Shown here piece by piece: positions 19,509-28,769 of a DNA stretch of 64,000 nucleotides. The number at the start of each line of letters is the position of its first letter. Within the stretch, counting starts at the first letter, position 1. The translations under genes and the position numbers were made by a program. This stretch comes from Pseudomonas sp. R28(2017). Its GTDB lineage: Bacteria > Pseudomonadota > Gammaproteobacteria > Pseudomonadales > Pseudomonadaceae. The DNA lies in assembly GCF_002112505.1 (NCBI RefSeq), contig NZ_NEHW01000007.1:248001-312000 (forward strand), given 5' to 3'. The notes beneath the pieces were generated by a model. It was not told the DNA's origin. It saw only the letters and a list, made by a program, of their open reading frames with translations, and made no database searches.

Positions 19509-21131
19509 TCAGTGACTGTGACCAGGGCGACGAGCGGAACGGCGGATCAGCCCGATGACCGGCAACAGCCCTACCAGCACCAAAGTCAGTGCTGGCAGCG
19601 AGGCACGCGCCCATTCGCCTTCGCTGGTCATCTCGAACACCCTGACCGCCAAGGTGTCCCAGCCGAACGGGCGCATCAGCAAGGTGGCCGGCATTTCCTT
19701 GAGCACATCGACGAACACCAGCAACGCGGCGCTCAGGGCACCCGGCACCAGCAGCGGCAGATACACCTTGAAAAACAAACCCACACCACCGACGCCGAGG
19801 CTGCGCGAGGCCTCCGGCAATGATGGGCGGATACGCTCCAGGCTGCTCTCCAACGGCCCATAGGCCACGGCGATGAAGCGCACCAGGTAGGCCAGCAACA
19901 AGGCGGCCAGGCTGCCCAGCAACAGCGGCTTGCCCGCGCCACCCAACCAGGTCGACAGCGGTATGACCAACTGATTGTCCAGGTAGCTGAAGGCCAGCAT
20001 GATCGACACCGCCAGCACCGAGCCCGGCAAGGCATAGCCCAGGTTGGCCAGGCCGACGCCGGCGCGGATGCCGCCGGTTGGTGCCTGCCGGCGGGCGAAA
20101 GCCAGCAGCAGGGCCACGCAAACGGTGATCAGAGCGGCCATGCCGCCCAGGTACAAGGTGTGCAGCACCAGGCCGACATACCGCTCGTCCAGATCATGCC
20201 GACCGCGTTGCCAGAACCACACCAGCAGCTGCAGCAGCGGGATGACGAATGCGCAGGCGAACACCAGCAGGCACCAGCCGCTGGCCAGCAGCGCCTTGAC
20301 CCCGCGCAAGTGGTAAAGCGCCTGCCCGCGCGGGCGCTCGTTGCCGCTGCGGGTCGCGCCACGGGCGCGGCGCTCGCCGTACAGCACCAGCATCACCGCC
20401 AACAGCAGCAGGCTGGCCAGCTGGGCCGCGCTGGACAGGCTGAAGAAGCCGTACCAGGTCTTGTAGATGGCCGTGGTGAAGGTATCGAAGTTGAACACCG
20501 CCACTGCGCCGAAATCGGCCAGGGTCTCCATCAGCGCCAGGGCGATGCCGGCACCAATCGCTGGCCGCGCCATCGGCAGGGCTACCCGCCAGAAGGCTTG
20601 CAGGGGTGACAGGCCAAGTACCCGCGCAGCCTCCATCAAGCCCTTGCCCTGGGCCAGGAACGCCGTGCGCGCCAGCAGGTAGACATAGGGGTAGAACACC
20701 AGCACCAGCACGATAATCACCCCACCGGTAGAGCGTACCCGTGGCAGGCGCATGGGCCCGAACACCTCGCGCAGGGCGCTCTGTACGGGGCCGGCAAAGT
20801 CGAGCAGGCCGACGAAGACGAAGGCCAGCACATAGGCCGGGATGGCGAACGGCAGCATGAGCGCCCAGTCGAGCCAGCGCCGGCCGGGGAACTCACAGAG
20901 GCTGGTGAGCCAAGCCAGGCTGACGCCGAGCAGGGTGACGCCGATACCGACGCCGACCACCAGGGTCGCGGTATTGCCCAGCAGGCGGCCCATCTGGGTG
21001 TCGAGCAGGTGCGACCAGATCTGCAGGTCGATGGACTGCCAGGACAGCAGCAGCACGCTCAGGGGCAGGAGGACCAAGGCGGCGGTCAGGGTGACCGGGA
21101 GGTACCAGCGGCGTTGGGCGGTATGGGGCAA
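19509..21131 (-). CDS. ferric-iron-type ABC transporter permease (FbpB family)
   Basis: Large inner-membrane permease, about 540 residues, made of two fused BPD_transp_1 halves (12 predicted membrane segments; e.g. LPVTLTAALVLLPLSVLLLS at the start, FIAVAYGPLESSLERIRPSL with the EAA loop of the second half, and the matching FLAQGKGLMEAARVLGLSPL loop in the first). FbpB-type permeases move Fe3+ delivered by FbpA. The frame reaches an ATG in the upstream REP repeat (21194), but I prefer a TTG at 21131 (LPHTAQRRWYLPV), as this avoids coding through the repeat; the start remains uncertain. The binding protein gene lies upstream on the same strand; no ATPase gene is adjacent. Confidence 0.85.
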   Translation of the reverse strand: MPHTAQRRWYLPVTLTAALVLLPLSVLLLSWQSIDLQIWSHLLDTQMGRLLGNTATLVVGVGIGVTLLGVSLAWLTSLCEFPGRRWLDWALMLPFAIPAYVLAFVFVGLLDFAGPVQSALREVFGPMRLPRVRSTGGVIIVLVLVFYPYVYLLARTAFLAQGKGLMEAARVLGLSPLQAFWRVALPMARPAIGAGIALALMETLADFGAVAVFNFDTFTTAIYKTWYGFFSLSSAAQLASLLLLAVMLVLYGERRARGATRSGNERPRGQALYHLRGVKALLASGWCLLVFACAFVIPLLQLLVWFWQRGRHDLDERYVGLVLHTLYLGGMAALITVCVALLLAFARRQAPTGGIRAGVGLANLGYALPGSVLAVSIMLAFSYLDNQLVIPLSTWLGGAGKPLLLGSLAALLLAYLVRFIAVAYGPLESSLERIRPSLPEASRSLGVGGVGLFFKVYLPLLVPGALSAALLVFVDVLKEMPATLLMRPFGWDTLAVRVFEMTSEGEWARASLPALTLVLVGLLPVIGLIRRSARRPGHSH

Positions 21132-21170
21132 GTGAATGTCTCTGTGGCTGATTGCGACCGCTTTGCGGTC

Positions 21171-21237
21171 GTTCGCGGGCATGCCCGCTCCCACAGGGAT
21201 CGAGTATTCCTGCGGGAGCGGGCATGCCCGCGAAGAG
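21171..21237. repeat. REP inverted pair inside the iron transporter operon
   Basis: Two facing REP palindromes (TTCGCGGGCATGCCCGCTCC and mirror) with a short spacer, between the binding-protein gene and the permease gene. Flanked by a GACCGC/GCGGTC dyad at 21156-21170. Confidence 0.85.
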
Positions 21238-21272
21238 GCCCGTGAAGGCCCCGGAAGAGTAAAGCCTGTTGC

Positions 21273-22274
21273 TTAGTTCCAGCCAGCGCGATCCATCAGG
21301 CGAATGGCCTCGGCCTGGCGCTTGCCGGCCACTTCCACCGGAATGCTGTCGGCCTTGAAGCTGCCCCAGGCCGCCACTTCATCCGACGGTTTGACCTTCG
21401 GATTGGCCGGGAACTCCTGGTTGATGTCGGCGAACAGCTTCTGCGCCTCCTCGCCGGTCATCCACTCGACCAGCTTCTTGGCGGCTTCCGGGTGCGGCGC
21501 ATGCTTGGTCAGGCCGATGCCCGACAGGTTGACGTGCACGCCACGGTCACCCTGGTTGGGCCAGAAGATCTTCACTGGCAGCTTCGGGTTCTGCGCGTGC
21601 AGGCGACCGTAGTAGTAGGTGTTGACCACGCCCACATCGCACTGGCCGGCCTCGATGGCCTGGATCACCGAGTTGTCGTCGGAGAACACATCGGTGGCCA
21701 GGTTGCCGACCCAGCCTTTGACGATCTGTTCGGTCTTGGCCTCGCCGTGGTTCTCGATCAGCGTGGCGGTCAGCGACTGGTTGTACACCTTCTTCGCCGT
21801 GCGCAGGCACAGGCGGCCTTCCCAGTGCTTGTCGGCGAGGGCCTCGTAGGTGGTCAGCTCGGCCGGCTTGACCCGCTCGGTGGAGTAGACGATGGTCCGC
21901 GCACGCAGGCTGAGGCCGGTCCAGTCATGGGACGAAGCGCGGTACTGCGGCGGGATGTTCTGGTCGATGATGTCCGACTTGATCGGCTGCAGGATGCCCA
22001 TTTGCTCGGCCTGCCAGAGGTTGCCGGCATCGACGGTGAGCAGCAGGTCGGCCACACCGTTCTCGCCCTCGGCCTTGATGCGCTGCATCAGCGGGGCTTC
22101 CTTGTCGGTGATGAACTTGACCTTGACTCCGGTCTTGGCGGTGTAGGCGTCGAAGACCGGCTTGATCAGCTCGTCGATGCGCGAGGAGTACACCACCACT
22201 TCGTCCGCCGCCTGGGCGGTGCCGCCGAACAGGGTCAGGGCCAGGGCGGCCAATAGGGGCTTGCGTGGCAACAT
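21273..22274 (-). CDS. iron(III) ABC transporter periplasmic binding protein (FbpA-like)
   Basis: 333 residues from an ATG with GAGGAG 8 bases upstream. Signal peptide [20 protein letters not shown], cleaved after QAA. The mature protein has the FbpA/FutA look: [59 protein letters not shown], and the Tyr cluster [11 protein letters not shown] used by this family to bind Fe3+. Read with the permease downstream it forms a ferric iron importer. An AAATGG/CCATTT dyad upstream (22307-22327) may be a weak Fur-type site. Confidence 0.87.
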   Translation of the reverse strand: MLPRKPLLAALALTLFGGTAQAADEVVVYSSRIDELIKPVFDAYTAKTGVKVKFITDKEAPLMQRIKAEGENGVADLLLTVDAGNLWQAEQMGILQPIKSDIIDQNIPPQYRASSHDWTGLSLRARTIVYSTERVKPAELTTYEALADKHWEGRLCLRTAKKVYNQSLTATLIENHGEAKTEQIVKGWVGNLATDVFSDDNSVIQAIEAGQCDVGVVNTYYYGRLHAQNPKLPVKIFWPNQGDRGVHVNLSGIGLTKHAPHPEAAKKLVEWMTGEEAQKLFADINQEFPANPKVKPSDEVAAWGSFKADSIPVEVAGKRQAEAIRLMDRAGWN

Positions 22275-22306
22275 GGAAAGCGCTCCTCGGATCGTATGAG
22301 AGGTGC

Positions 22307-22327
22307 AAATGGTAGTGAATCCCATTT
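22307..22327 (-). promoter_or_regulatory. possible iron-responsive operator
   Basis: Inverted repeat AAATGG, 9 bases, CCATTT, 33 bases before the FbpA-like start codon. Size and position would suit a Fur site, but the match to the GATAATGATAATCATTATC consensus is poor. A second dyad CATCCG/CGGATG follows at 22338-22358. Confidence 0.3.
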
Positions 22328-22391
22328 TCCAGCTCATCATCCGAGCAGTTACCGGATGTTGCAGAGGACTGCAAAGCAGCCCCCAGCCATC

Positions 22392-23615
22392 TCAAGCCTT
22401 GGCCAGCTCCGGCAGGTCCCCGGTCAACCCCAAGGCCTGGCGCACGAACATCGCCTTGGCTTCCGGCATCTGCTCCACCAGCTTCAACCCGCTGTTGCGC
22501 AACCAGCGCAACGGCAGCGGGTTGGCCTGGAACAGCCGCTCGAAGCCTTCCATCGCCGCCATCAACGCCAGGTTGTGCGGCATGCGCCGGCGCTCATAAC
22601 GGCTGAGCACCTTCACATCCGCCAACCGCTCACCGCGCTCGCAGGCATGCTCCAGCACCTCGGCCAGCACGGCGGCATCCAGGAAGCCCAGGTTGACACC
22701 CTGCCCGGCCAACGGGTGAATGGTGTGCGCGGCATCCCCGATCAGCACCAGCCCTTCGTCCACGTAGCGCTTGGCGTGGCGCTGGCGCAACGGCACGCAG
22801 ACGCGTGGGTCGGCCTCCAGCACATTGCCCAGGCGACCTTCGAAGGCGCGTTCCAGAGCCTTGAGGAAGGCTTCGTCATCCAGCGCCATGATCTGCTCGG
22901 CCTGCTCCGGCGTCGTCGACCAGACGATCGAGCACCAGTCCTGCTTGCCGTCACGCGACAACGGCAGGAACGCCAGCGGCCCCTCATCGGTGAACCGCTG
23001 CCAGGCAGTGGCCTGGTGCGCGGCGCTGCAGCGCACGCTGGTAACGATCGCGTGGTGCAGGTAATCCCATTCGCGGGTCTCGCAGCCGGCCAGGCGGCGC
23101 ACCGCCGAGTTGGCGCCGTCGGCGGCGACCACCAGCGGTGTGCGTAGCTGGCGGCCGTCGGCGAGGGTCAGCAGCCATTCGTCACCGGAACGGCGCAGCT
23201 GCTCCAGGCGGGCATTGGGCAACAGGCCGATGTCGCTGTCGTGCAGGCGCTCCAGCAGACCGTCCTGTACCACCCGGTTCTCGACGATGTGGCCGAGCAC
23301 CTGGGCGTGCACGCTGCCTGCCGAGAAATGAATCTGACCGGTGCCGCTGCCATCCCATACATGCATGTCGGAATACGGCGACACGCGCCGACTGGCGATA
23401 CCGTCCCAGGCACCCAGGCGTTCGAGGATGCGCTGGCTGGCCGCCGACAGGGCACTCACCCGTGGCTCGAACGGTGCGGCGCCGTCGAACGGTTTGACCG
23501 ACAGCGGGCCGCCATCGAGCAGGAGAATTTCCAGGCCGCTGTGGCGAAGCGCCAGGGCCAGGGCGCTGCCGACCATACCGGCACCGACAATCAACAGATC
23601 TGCGCGCATTTCCAT
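22392..23615 (-). CDS. ubiI: FAD-dependent ubiquinone-biosynthesis hydroxylase (UbiI/VisC type)
   Basis: 407-residue flavin monooxygenase of the UbiH/UbiF/UbiI group, which hydroxylates the ring of ubiquinone precursors. The dinucleotide fold LIVGAGMVGSALALALR is at the N terminus, the DG motif is VVAADGANSAVRRLAG and the second FAD motif LIGDAAHTIHPLAGQGVNL lies near 285. Choice of UbiI over UbiF rests on the order ubiI-ubiH-pepP-ygfB shared with E. coli. Starts at 23615 or 6 bases later (AAGG lies 7 bases before the second ATG). It begins 3 bases after the stop of the hotdog gene. Confidence 0.85.
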   Translation of the reverse strand: MEMRADLLIVGAGMVGSALALALRHSGLEILLLDGGPLSVKPFDGAAPFEPRVSALSAASQRILERLGAWDGIASRRVSPYSDMHVWDGSGTGQIHFSAGSVHAQVLGHIVENRVVQDGLLERLHDSDIGLLPNARLEQLRRSGDEWLLTLADGRQLRTPLVVAADGANSAVRRLAGCETREWDYLHHAIVTSVRCSAAHQATAWQRFTDEGPLAFLPLSRDGKQDWCSIVWSTTPEQAEQIMALDDEAFLKALERAFEGRLGNVLEADPRVCVPLRQRHAKRYVDEGLVLIGDAAHTIHPLAGQGVNLGFLDAAVLAEVLEHACERGERLADVKVLSRYERRRMPHNLALMAAMEGFERLFQANPLPLRWLRNSGLKLVEQMPEAKAMFVRQALGLTGDLPELAKA

Positions 23616-23618
23616 GCC

Positions 23619-24101
23619 TTACGCCTGCCTCGCTTGCGGCTTGAGCCGCACGTATAGGGTTTTATCGACCCGTGCCACCAGCTCGCCGGCTTGGTCACGG
23701 ATATCGACCTGCACACGTGGCAGGTACTTCTTGCCGCTGGCGGTCTGCTGGCGGATCTCGTCCAGCAGCGCGTCATCGACGTGAAATTCGGCGTACACCG
23801 TGCCCTTGCCCGGGGCGATGAAGTCGATGCTCGCGGCCTTGTCCCAGACGATGTACTCGCGCCCCAGCTGCTCGATCAGCAGCAGCATGTAGAACGGGTC
23901 GACCATCGAGTACAGGCTGCCGCCAAACTGGGTGCCGACGTAGTTGCGGTTCCAGCGGGTCAGCTTCATGCGCACCTTGACGCTGCGCATGTCGGGGCTG
24001 ATGTGCTGGATGTGGATACCGGCGCCGATGTAGGGCGGGTAGAAGTTCAGCAGCCAGCGCAACATGCGCGCCCGGCGCGCCAGCCTGCGCGGGTTGCTCA
24101 T
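23619..24101 (-). CDS. hotdog-fold DUF4442 family protein (putative thioesterase)
   Basis: 160 residues, mostly one hotdog domain: HISPDMRSVKVRMKLTRWNR, NYVGTQFGGSLYSMVDPFYM is the central helix region, then VWDKAASIDFIAPGKGTVYA. The pattern fits DUF4442/PaaI-like acyl-CoA thioesterases; the substrate is unknown. It is embedded in the ubiquinone operon, with its start overlapping the ubiH stop by 4 bases (ATGA) and ubiI starting 3 bases downstream, so translation is coupled. This gene is absent from the equivalent E. coli cluster. Confidence 0.78.
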   Translation of the reverse strand: MSNPRRLARRARMLRWLLNFYPPYIGAGIHIQHISPDMRSVKVRMKLTRWNRNYVGTQFGGSLYSMVDPFYMLLLIEQLGREYIVWDKAASIDFIAPGKGTVYAEFHVDDALLDEIRQQTASGKKYLPRVQVDIRDQAGELVARVDKTLYVRLKPQARQA

Positions 24102-25297
24102 GCCTGGCCCCGCGGATCGGGCCGGGTACCGAGGCCCATGGCCTGGCGGGCGAACCAGCTTTTTGCCGGTGGCAGCAGGTCGAGCCCGAGCAGGCCGATG
24201 TTGCGCCCGGCCGCCAGCAACGGCTGGTTGCTGCCGAACAGGCGGGTCACCTGGTCGGAGAAGCCGATGGTCAGGGCCTGGTCGAGTCGCTGGCGCTGGC
24301 GATAGCCCTGCAGGCTCGCCAGGTCGCCTGGATGCTGTGGGCCTGCCAACAAGGCATCGGCCAGCGACTGCACGTCACGCAGCGACAGGTTGAAGCCTTG
24401 GCCGGCGATCGGGTGCAGGCTGTGCGCTGCGTTGCCCAGCACCACCAGGTGTGGCCGCACCTGCTCTTCGGCCTCGATCAGCGCCAGCGGGTACAGATGC
24501 CGGGCACCGACCTGGCGCAGGGCGCCGAGGCGATAGCCGAAGGCATCCTGCAGCTCGCGCAGGAAGCTGCGCTCGTCGATCTCGGCCAGGCGCCGGGCAT
24601 CCATCCCCTGCCGGGTCCAGACCAGCGCGCAGCGGTTTTCCGGCAGAGGCAGCAAGGCCATCGGGCCCTGCTCGGTGAAGCGCTCGAAGGCCTGGCCGCC
24701 GTGGGCCTCGCCCGGGGTGATGTTGGCGATCAGCGCGCTCTGCTCATACGGTGTGCGGCGCACATGAATGCCCAGTTGCTCGCGCAGGCCGGAACGGCCG
24801 CCATCGGCCAGCACGGCGAGGTCGCATTCCAGGCTGGTGTCGTCGTCCAGCAGCAGGCGGTAGCCACCCTCGATGGCCTGCATCGCCTTCACCTCGGCCG
24901 GGCAGCGCCAGCTCACCACCTCGCTGTCCAGCCCCTGCCACAGGCATTGGCCGAGCCAGGCGTTTTCCACCACGTAGCCCAGCGCCGGCACCCCTTCTTC
25001 CAGGGCGTCCAGGCGGGTGGCGCCGAAGCGGCCACGGTCGGACACCTGGATTTGCCGGATCGGCTCGGCACGCGGGCTGATGGTTTGCCACAGGCCAAGG
25101 TGCTGGTAGATCTGCCGGGTGCCGAACGACAGCGCCGAAGAACGCGCATCGTAGCTGGGCTGGAAGCTGTCACCCGGGGCGAACGGCTCGATCAGCAGGA
25201 TCTTCCAGCCGCGCGCCTTGGCGCCGGCCTGCAGGGCCAGGGCCAGGCTCGCACCGACCAGGCCACCGCCGATGATCGCCAGGTTGACCCGGCTCAT
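24098..25297 (-). CDS. ubiH: 2-octaprenyl-6-methoxyphenol hydroxylase
   Basis: 399-residue FAD monooxygenase for a ring hydroxylation in ubiquinone synthesis. FAD motifs: LAIIGGGLVGASLALALQAG at the N terminus, DLAVLADGGRSGLREQLGI in the middle and VLGNAAHSLHPIAGQGFNLS near 290. It lies between pepP and the hotdog gene with 4-base overlaps at both ends (pepP stop/ubiH start and ubiH stop/hotdog start), a tight translationally coupled operon. Paralogue of ubiI two genes downstream. Confidence 0.92.
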   Translation of the reverse strand: MSRVNLAIIGGGLVGASLALALQAGAKARGWKILLIEPFAPGDSFQPSYDARSSALSFGTRQIYQHLGLWQTISPRAEPIRQIQVSDRGRFGATRLDALEEGVPALGYVVENAWLGQCLWQGLDSEVVSWRCPAEVKAMQAIEGGYRLLLDDDTSLECDLAVLADGGRSGLREQLGIHVRRTPYEQSALIANITPGEAHGGQAFERFTEQGPMALLPLPENRCALVWTRQGMDARRLAEIDERSFLRELQDAFGYRLGALRQVGARHLYPLALIEAEEQVRPHLVVLGNAAHSLHPIAGQGFNLSLRDVQSLADALLAGPQHPGDLASLQGYRQRQRLDQALTIGFSDQVTRLFGSNQPLLAAGRNIGLLGLDLLPPAKSWFARQAMGLGTRPDPRGQA

Positions 25298-26628
25298 GCC
25301 GCGTCCTTACGTGCAGCCTGCATCAGCGCCTCGATTTCGGTAACCGTACGGGGCACACCCGACGTCAGGATTTCACAACCTTGCTTGGTCACTACCACGT
25401 CATCCTCGATCCTGATGCCGATGCCGCGCCATTTCTTCGCGACCTCCTGGTTGTCGGCGGCAATGTAGATGCCGGGCTCGACAGTCAGCGCCATGCCGGG
25501 CTCCAGTACCCGCCACTCGCCCCCCACCTTGTACTCGCCGACATCGTGCACATCCATGCCCAGCCAGTGCCCGGCGCGGTGCATGTAGAAGGCTCGGTAG
25601 GCCTCGCTGTCGATCAGCGCCTGCACCTCGCCCTTGAGCAGGCCGAGCGCCACCAGGCCTTCGGTGATGACCCGCACCGTCGCCTCGTGGGCGTGGTTCC
25701 AGTGCTTGCCCGGGGCGATCTCGGCAAAGGCAGCGGCCTGGGCCTTGAGCACCAGCTCGTAGATGGCCTTCTGCTCGGGCGAAAAACGCCCGCTGACCGG
25801 GAAGGTACGGGTGATGTCGCTGGCGTAGCAGTCGATTTCGCAACCGGCATCGATCAGCACCAGGTCGCCGTCCTTGAGCGGGGCATCGTTCTGCTGGTAA
25901 TGCAGGATGCAGCCATTGCGCCCGGCGGCGACGATCGAGCCGTAGGCGGGCATCTTTGCCCCACCCTTGCGGAACTCGTAGTCCAGCTCGGCTTCCAGGC
26001 TGTACTCGTGCAGCCCGGCGCGGCAGGCCTGCATGGCCCGCACATGGGCACGCGCGGAGATATCGGCGGCGGCTCGCATCACCTTCACTTCCGCTGCCGA
26101 TTTATACAGGCGCATGTCGTGCAGCAGATGATCCAGCGCAACGAACTCGTTCGGCGGCTGGGCGCCAAGGCGTGCCTTGGAGCGGATCACGTTGATCCAG
26201 TCCATCAGCCGGCGGTCGAACTCCGCATTGCTGCCCATGGCGCTGTAGACCCGTTCGCGGCCTTCGATCAGGCCCGGCAGGATCTCGTCGATGTCGGTGA
26301 TCGGGAACGCATCGTCCGCACCGAAGTCACGGACTGCGCCTTCCTGGCCGGCACGCAGCCCATCCCATTGCTCACGCTCCGGGTTGCGCTCACGGCAGAA
26401 CAACACGTACTCGCCATGCTCGCGGCCAGGGATCAGGGCAATCACCGCCTCCGGCTCAGGGAAGCCGCTGAGGTACTGGAAATCGCTGTCCTGGCGGTAC
26501 ACGTGCTCGACGTCGCGGTTGCGGATGGCAACGGCGGCGGCGGGCAAAATGGCAATGCTGTTGGGGACCATCTGCGCCATCAGCGCCTTGCGCCGACGGG
26601 CATACTCGGCCTTGGGTATGTGGCTCAT
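25294..26628 (-). CDS. pepP: Xaa-Pro aminopeptidase
   Basis: 444 residues, the normal length for aminopeptidase P; cleaves the N-terminal residue when proline is second. The pita-bread metallopeptidase core carries the two-metal ligands: LVLIDAGCEIDCYASDITRT (two Asp), the His in HRAGHWLGMDVHDVGEY, and the two Glu in LTVEPGIYIAAD and IGIRIEDDVVV. ATG at 26628 (MSHIPKAEYARRRKALMAQM) matches the family start; the longer frame upstream overlaps the ygfB gene. Followed by ubiH with a 4-base overlap. Confidence 0.94.
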   Translation of the reverse strand: MSHIPKAEYARRRKALMAQMVPNSIAILPAAAVAIRNRDVEHVYRQDSDFQYLSGFPEPEAVIALIPGREHGEYVLFCRERNPEREQWDGLRAGQEGAVRDFGADDAFPITDIDEILPGLIEGRERVYSAMGSNAEFDRRLMDWINVIRSKARLGAQPPNEFVALDHLLHDMRLYKSAAEVKVMRAAADISARAHVRAMQACRAGLHEYSLEAELDYEFRKGGAKMPAYGSIVAAGRNGCILHYQQNDAPLKDGDLVLIDAGCEIDCYASDITRTFPVSGRFSPEQKAIYELVLKAQAAAFAEIAPGKHWNHAHEATVRVITEGLVALGLLKGEVQALIDSEAYRAFYMHRAGHWLGMDVHDVGEYKVGGEWRVLEPGMALTVEPGIYIAADNQEVAKKWRGIGIRIEDDVVVTKQGCEILTSGVPRTVTEIEALMQAARKDAA

Positions 26629-26650
26629 GGGCAGAACTACCCCCGGTTGA

Positions 26651-27205
26651 TCAATGCAGCGAAGGTTTTGGCGCAGGTGCGGCAGGCGCGGCCAGCTCCG
26701 TGTACAGCAGCAGCGGTGCGACGCGCAGGTACTCCATGACTTCCATGTAGTCGCTCTCGCCGTCTTCGGATTCTTCGAGTGCTTCCTGCACCTGGGAAAT
26801 GGCCACCAGGTCCTGCAGCACTTCCTTGGCTTCGGTAGACAGGTCCTTGCCACCCGCGTTCAGGCCAAAACCGGTGATGAAGCCCTGGCACCACTGGCCC
26901 AGCGCCTCGGCGCGGTCGGCCAGTGCGGCATCGTCGCTGGGCAGCAGCAGGACGATGGCCATGTCTTCGCTGTTCAGCTCGCCCTTGACCATCTCTTGCA
27001 GGCCGATCAGGGCATTGCGCACGGTGTCGCCGGGCTCGGTTTCCAGCAATTGGGCGGCATCGGCCAGCCAGGCCTCGGCATCGAAGCCTGCACCGGCACA
27101 GCTGCGCCCGATCAACAGGCCGTGCAGCTCGGCAGGGGTTACAGGGTGGCCATTGCTCGAGAGCAGCATGGCGAAGGCAACATAAGGCGATTGAGTATTA
27201 GGCAT
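26651..27205 (-). CDS. ygfB: YgfB/YecA family (UPF0149) protein
   Basis: 184 residues, all-helical UPF0149 family: [35 protein letters not shown] and the C-terminal [20 protein letters not shown] are the family signature. In P. aeruginosa YgfB is reported as a regulator affecting ampDh3 and beta-lactam resistance through AlpA; whether that holds here is inference. It lies 22 bases upstream of pepP as the first gene of the leftward ubiquinone operon and is divergent from the zapA operon. Confidence 0.88.
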   Translation of the reverse strand: MPNTQSPYVAFAMLLSSNGHPVTPAELHGLLIGRSCAGAGFDAEAWLADAAQLLETEPGDTVRNALIGLQEMVKGELNSEDMAIVLLLPSDDAALADRAEALGQWCQGFITGFGLNAGGKDLSTEAKEVLQDLVAISQVQEALEESEDGESDYMEVMEYLRVAPLLLYTELAAPAAPAPKPSLH

Positions 27206-27351
27206 GGTCGGCTAGGCGCCAGACGGCGCATTTGACTAGAATGAAGACCTTGTATCCTAGCACCGGCAGGCGCGCCAAGACCATCGGCACTGGCCGCCGC
27301 TGCGCCGGGAGAGGCATCATCGCAGGGTGATTCAACGACGGAGCGAATCGA

Positions 27352-27570
27352 GTGCAACCCACGCAAGAGAACGACCTGCAAGCGCTGATGAGCCGGTTCG
27401 AGTTGCTGATCGAACGCGTCGAGCAACTAAAACGGCAAAATGCACTCCTAGTAGCTCAGGAAAAATCCTGGCGCGAGGAGCGCGCCCACCTCATCGAAAA
27501 GAACGAGATCGCCAAGCGCAAGGTCGAGTCGATGATTTTACGCCTGAAGGCCCTGGAGCAAGACTCATGA
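27352..27570 (+). CDS. TIGR02449 family small coiled-coil protein (ZapB-like)
   Basis: 72 residues from a GTG start with GGAG 8 bases upstream. The whole protein is a single coiled coil (LQALMSRFELLIERVEQLKR, then KNEIAKRKVESMILRLKALE). It overlaps the zapA start by 4 bases (ATGA), so it is made with ZapA. ZapB is a coiled-coil partner of ZapA at the Z ring, and this gene is a reasonable candidate for a functional equivalent. Confidence 0.82.
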   Translation: MQPTQENDLQALMSRFELLIERVEQLKRQNALLVAQEKSWREERAHLIEKNEIAKRKVESMILRLKALEQDS

Positions 27571-27887
27571 GTTCAAGCAATAGCGTCACCGTGCAGATCC
27601 TCGACAAGGAGTATTCGATCATCTGCCCGCCGGAAGAGCGCAACAACCTGGTCAGCGCCGCGCGCTACCTGGACGGCAAGATGCGCGAGATCCGCAGCAG
27701 CGGCAAGGTGATCGGGGCCGACCGCATTGCGGTCATGGCAGCGTTGAACATCACGCACGAGATGCTGCACCGCCAGGAAGACCGCACCGAGGCGCCGGTC
27801 AGTGGCACCAGCCGTGAACAGGTGCGTGACCTGCTGGAGCGGGTCGATCAGGCTTTGTCCGACGATGCGGGTACCAAAAACGGCTGA
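27567..27887 (+). CDS. zapA: cell division protein ZapA
   Basis: 106 residues; binds and bundles FtsZ filaments at the division site. N-terminal globular part with SVTVQILDKEYSIICPPEER and AARYLDGKMREIRSSGKVIG, then a C-terminal coiled coil (REQVRDLLERVDQALSDD). The ATG at 27567 overlaps the preceding stop as ATGA; the much longer frame from 27327 would run through the upstream gene and is not used. 6S RNA follows, as in most gammaproteobacteria. Confidence 0.94.
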   Translation: MSSSNSVTVQILDKEYSIICPPEERNNLVSAARYLDGKMREIRSSGKVIGADRIAVMAALNITHEMLHRQEDRTEAPVSGTSREQVRDLLERVDQALSDDAGTKNG

Positions 27888-27906
27888 GATTGGTATACTG
27901 GCGCCA

Positions 27907-28088
27907 CTCCCTGGGGGATGCGCCAGTCGGTTATGTCCCTGAGCCGATACGCACAACCACGGGGGTTGCACGCTGGGGCCGGTGTGCATGTCCGCCCGAC
28001 GGAAAGCCTTAACGCCCCCTGCAATCTCCACCTTGAACTTTCGGGTTCAAGGGCTACACCGATAGCGGTCTTATCGGGGAGCCTGATT
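27907..28088 (+). ncRNA. ssrS: 6S RNA
   Basis: Located between zapA and ygfA, the conserved position. I recognise the characteristic blocks TATGTCCCTGAGCCGATACG, TGCATGTCCGCCCGACGG, AAAGCCTTAACG and the 3' hairpin CCTTGAACTTTCGGGTTCAAGG. The molecule is a long, interrupted rod that mimics an open promoter and holds sigma70 RNA polymerase in stationary phase. A TATACT -10 box (27894-27899) sits about 8-10 bases before the assigned 5' end. A GCCCAGC/GCTGGGC hairpin follows at 28095-28113. Ends are approximate to a few bases. Confidence 0.9.
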
Positions 28089-28140
28089 CTTCCTGCCCAG
28101 CGCTCAGCTGGGCAATCCGACACCTGGGATAGCCAGTGCC

Positions 28141-28749
28141 ATGACCGAAACTGCGCCGCTTACCCGCCCCCAGCTTCGTCGTCTGCTTCGCAACGCCCGC
28201 CGCGCCCTTACACCCGCCCAGCAACACCAGGCCTCACGCGGCCTGTTCCGCCAGCTGGCGCAACACCCCTTGTTCCGCCGCGCCCGGCACATCGCCTTGT
28301 ACCTGCCCAACGACGGTGAAATCGACCCACGCCTGCTGCTACGCGAGGCCCAGCGCCGGGGCAAACGCACCTACCTGCCGGTGCTGCATGCCTGGCCGCG
28401 CACGCGCATGGTGTTCCAGCGTTTCGAACAGGGCGAAAAACTCAAGCGCAACCGCTTCCGTATTCCAGAACCGTTGACCGATCGCCGGCGTCAGCGCCCG
28501 ATCTGGTCACTGGACCTGATCCTGTTGCCGCTGGTCGGCTTCGATGAAGTGGGGGGGCGCCTGGGCATGGGCGGGGGCTTCTACGACCGCAGCCTGGCCT
28601 ACCAGGCACGTCGCAAGACCTGGAAGAAACCACTGCTGCTGGGGCTGGCGCATGAATGCCAGAAGGTCGAGCGGCTGGCACAGGCCAGTTGGGATGTACC
28701 ACTGCAGGGCACGGTCAGCGACCGTGGCTGGTACCTGGCGCCGAACTGA
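28141..28749 (+). CDS. ygfA: 5-formyltetrahydrofolate cyclo-ligase
   Basis: 202 residues. Converts 5-formyl-THF to 5,10-methenyl-THF with ATP, and so recovers the by-product of GlyA, linking it to the glycine/one-carbon genes of this window. Motifs: R-rich N terminus PQLRRLLRNARRALTPAQQH, IALYLPNDGEIDPRLLLREA, and the ATP/folate loop GFDEVGGRLGMGGGFYDRSL. It follows 6S RNA and is probably transcribed through it, as in E. coli. Confidence 0.93.
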   Translation: MTETAPLTRPQLRRLLRNARRALTPAQQHQASRGLFRQLAQHPLFRRARHIALYLPNDGEIDPRLLLREAQRRGKRTYLPVLHAWPRTRMVFQRFEQGEKLKRNRFRIPEPLTDRRRQRPIWSLDLILLPLVGFDEVGGRLGMGGGFYDRSLAYQARRKTWKKPLLLGLAHECQKVERLAQASWDVPLQGTVSDRGWYLAPN

Positions 28750-28769
28750 GCGGCGTCAGCGAGGGGGCA

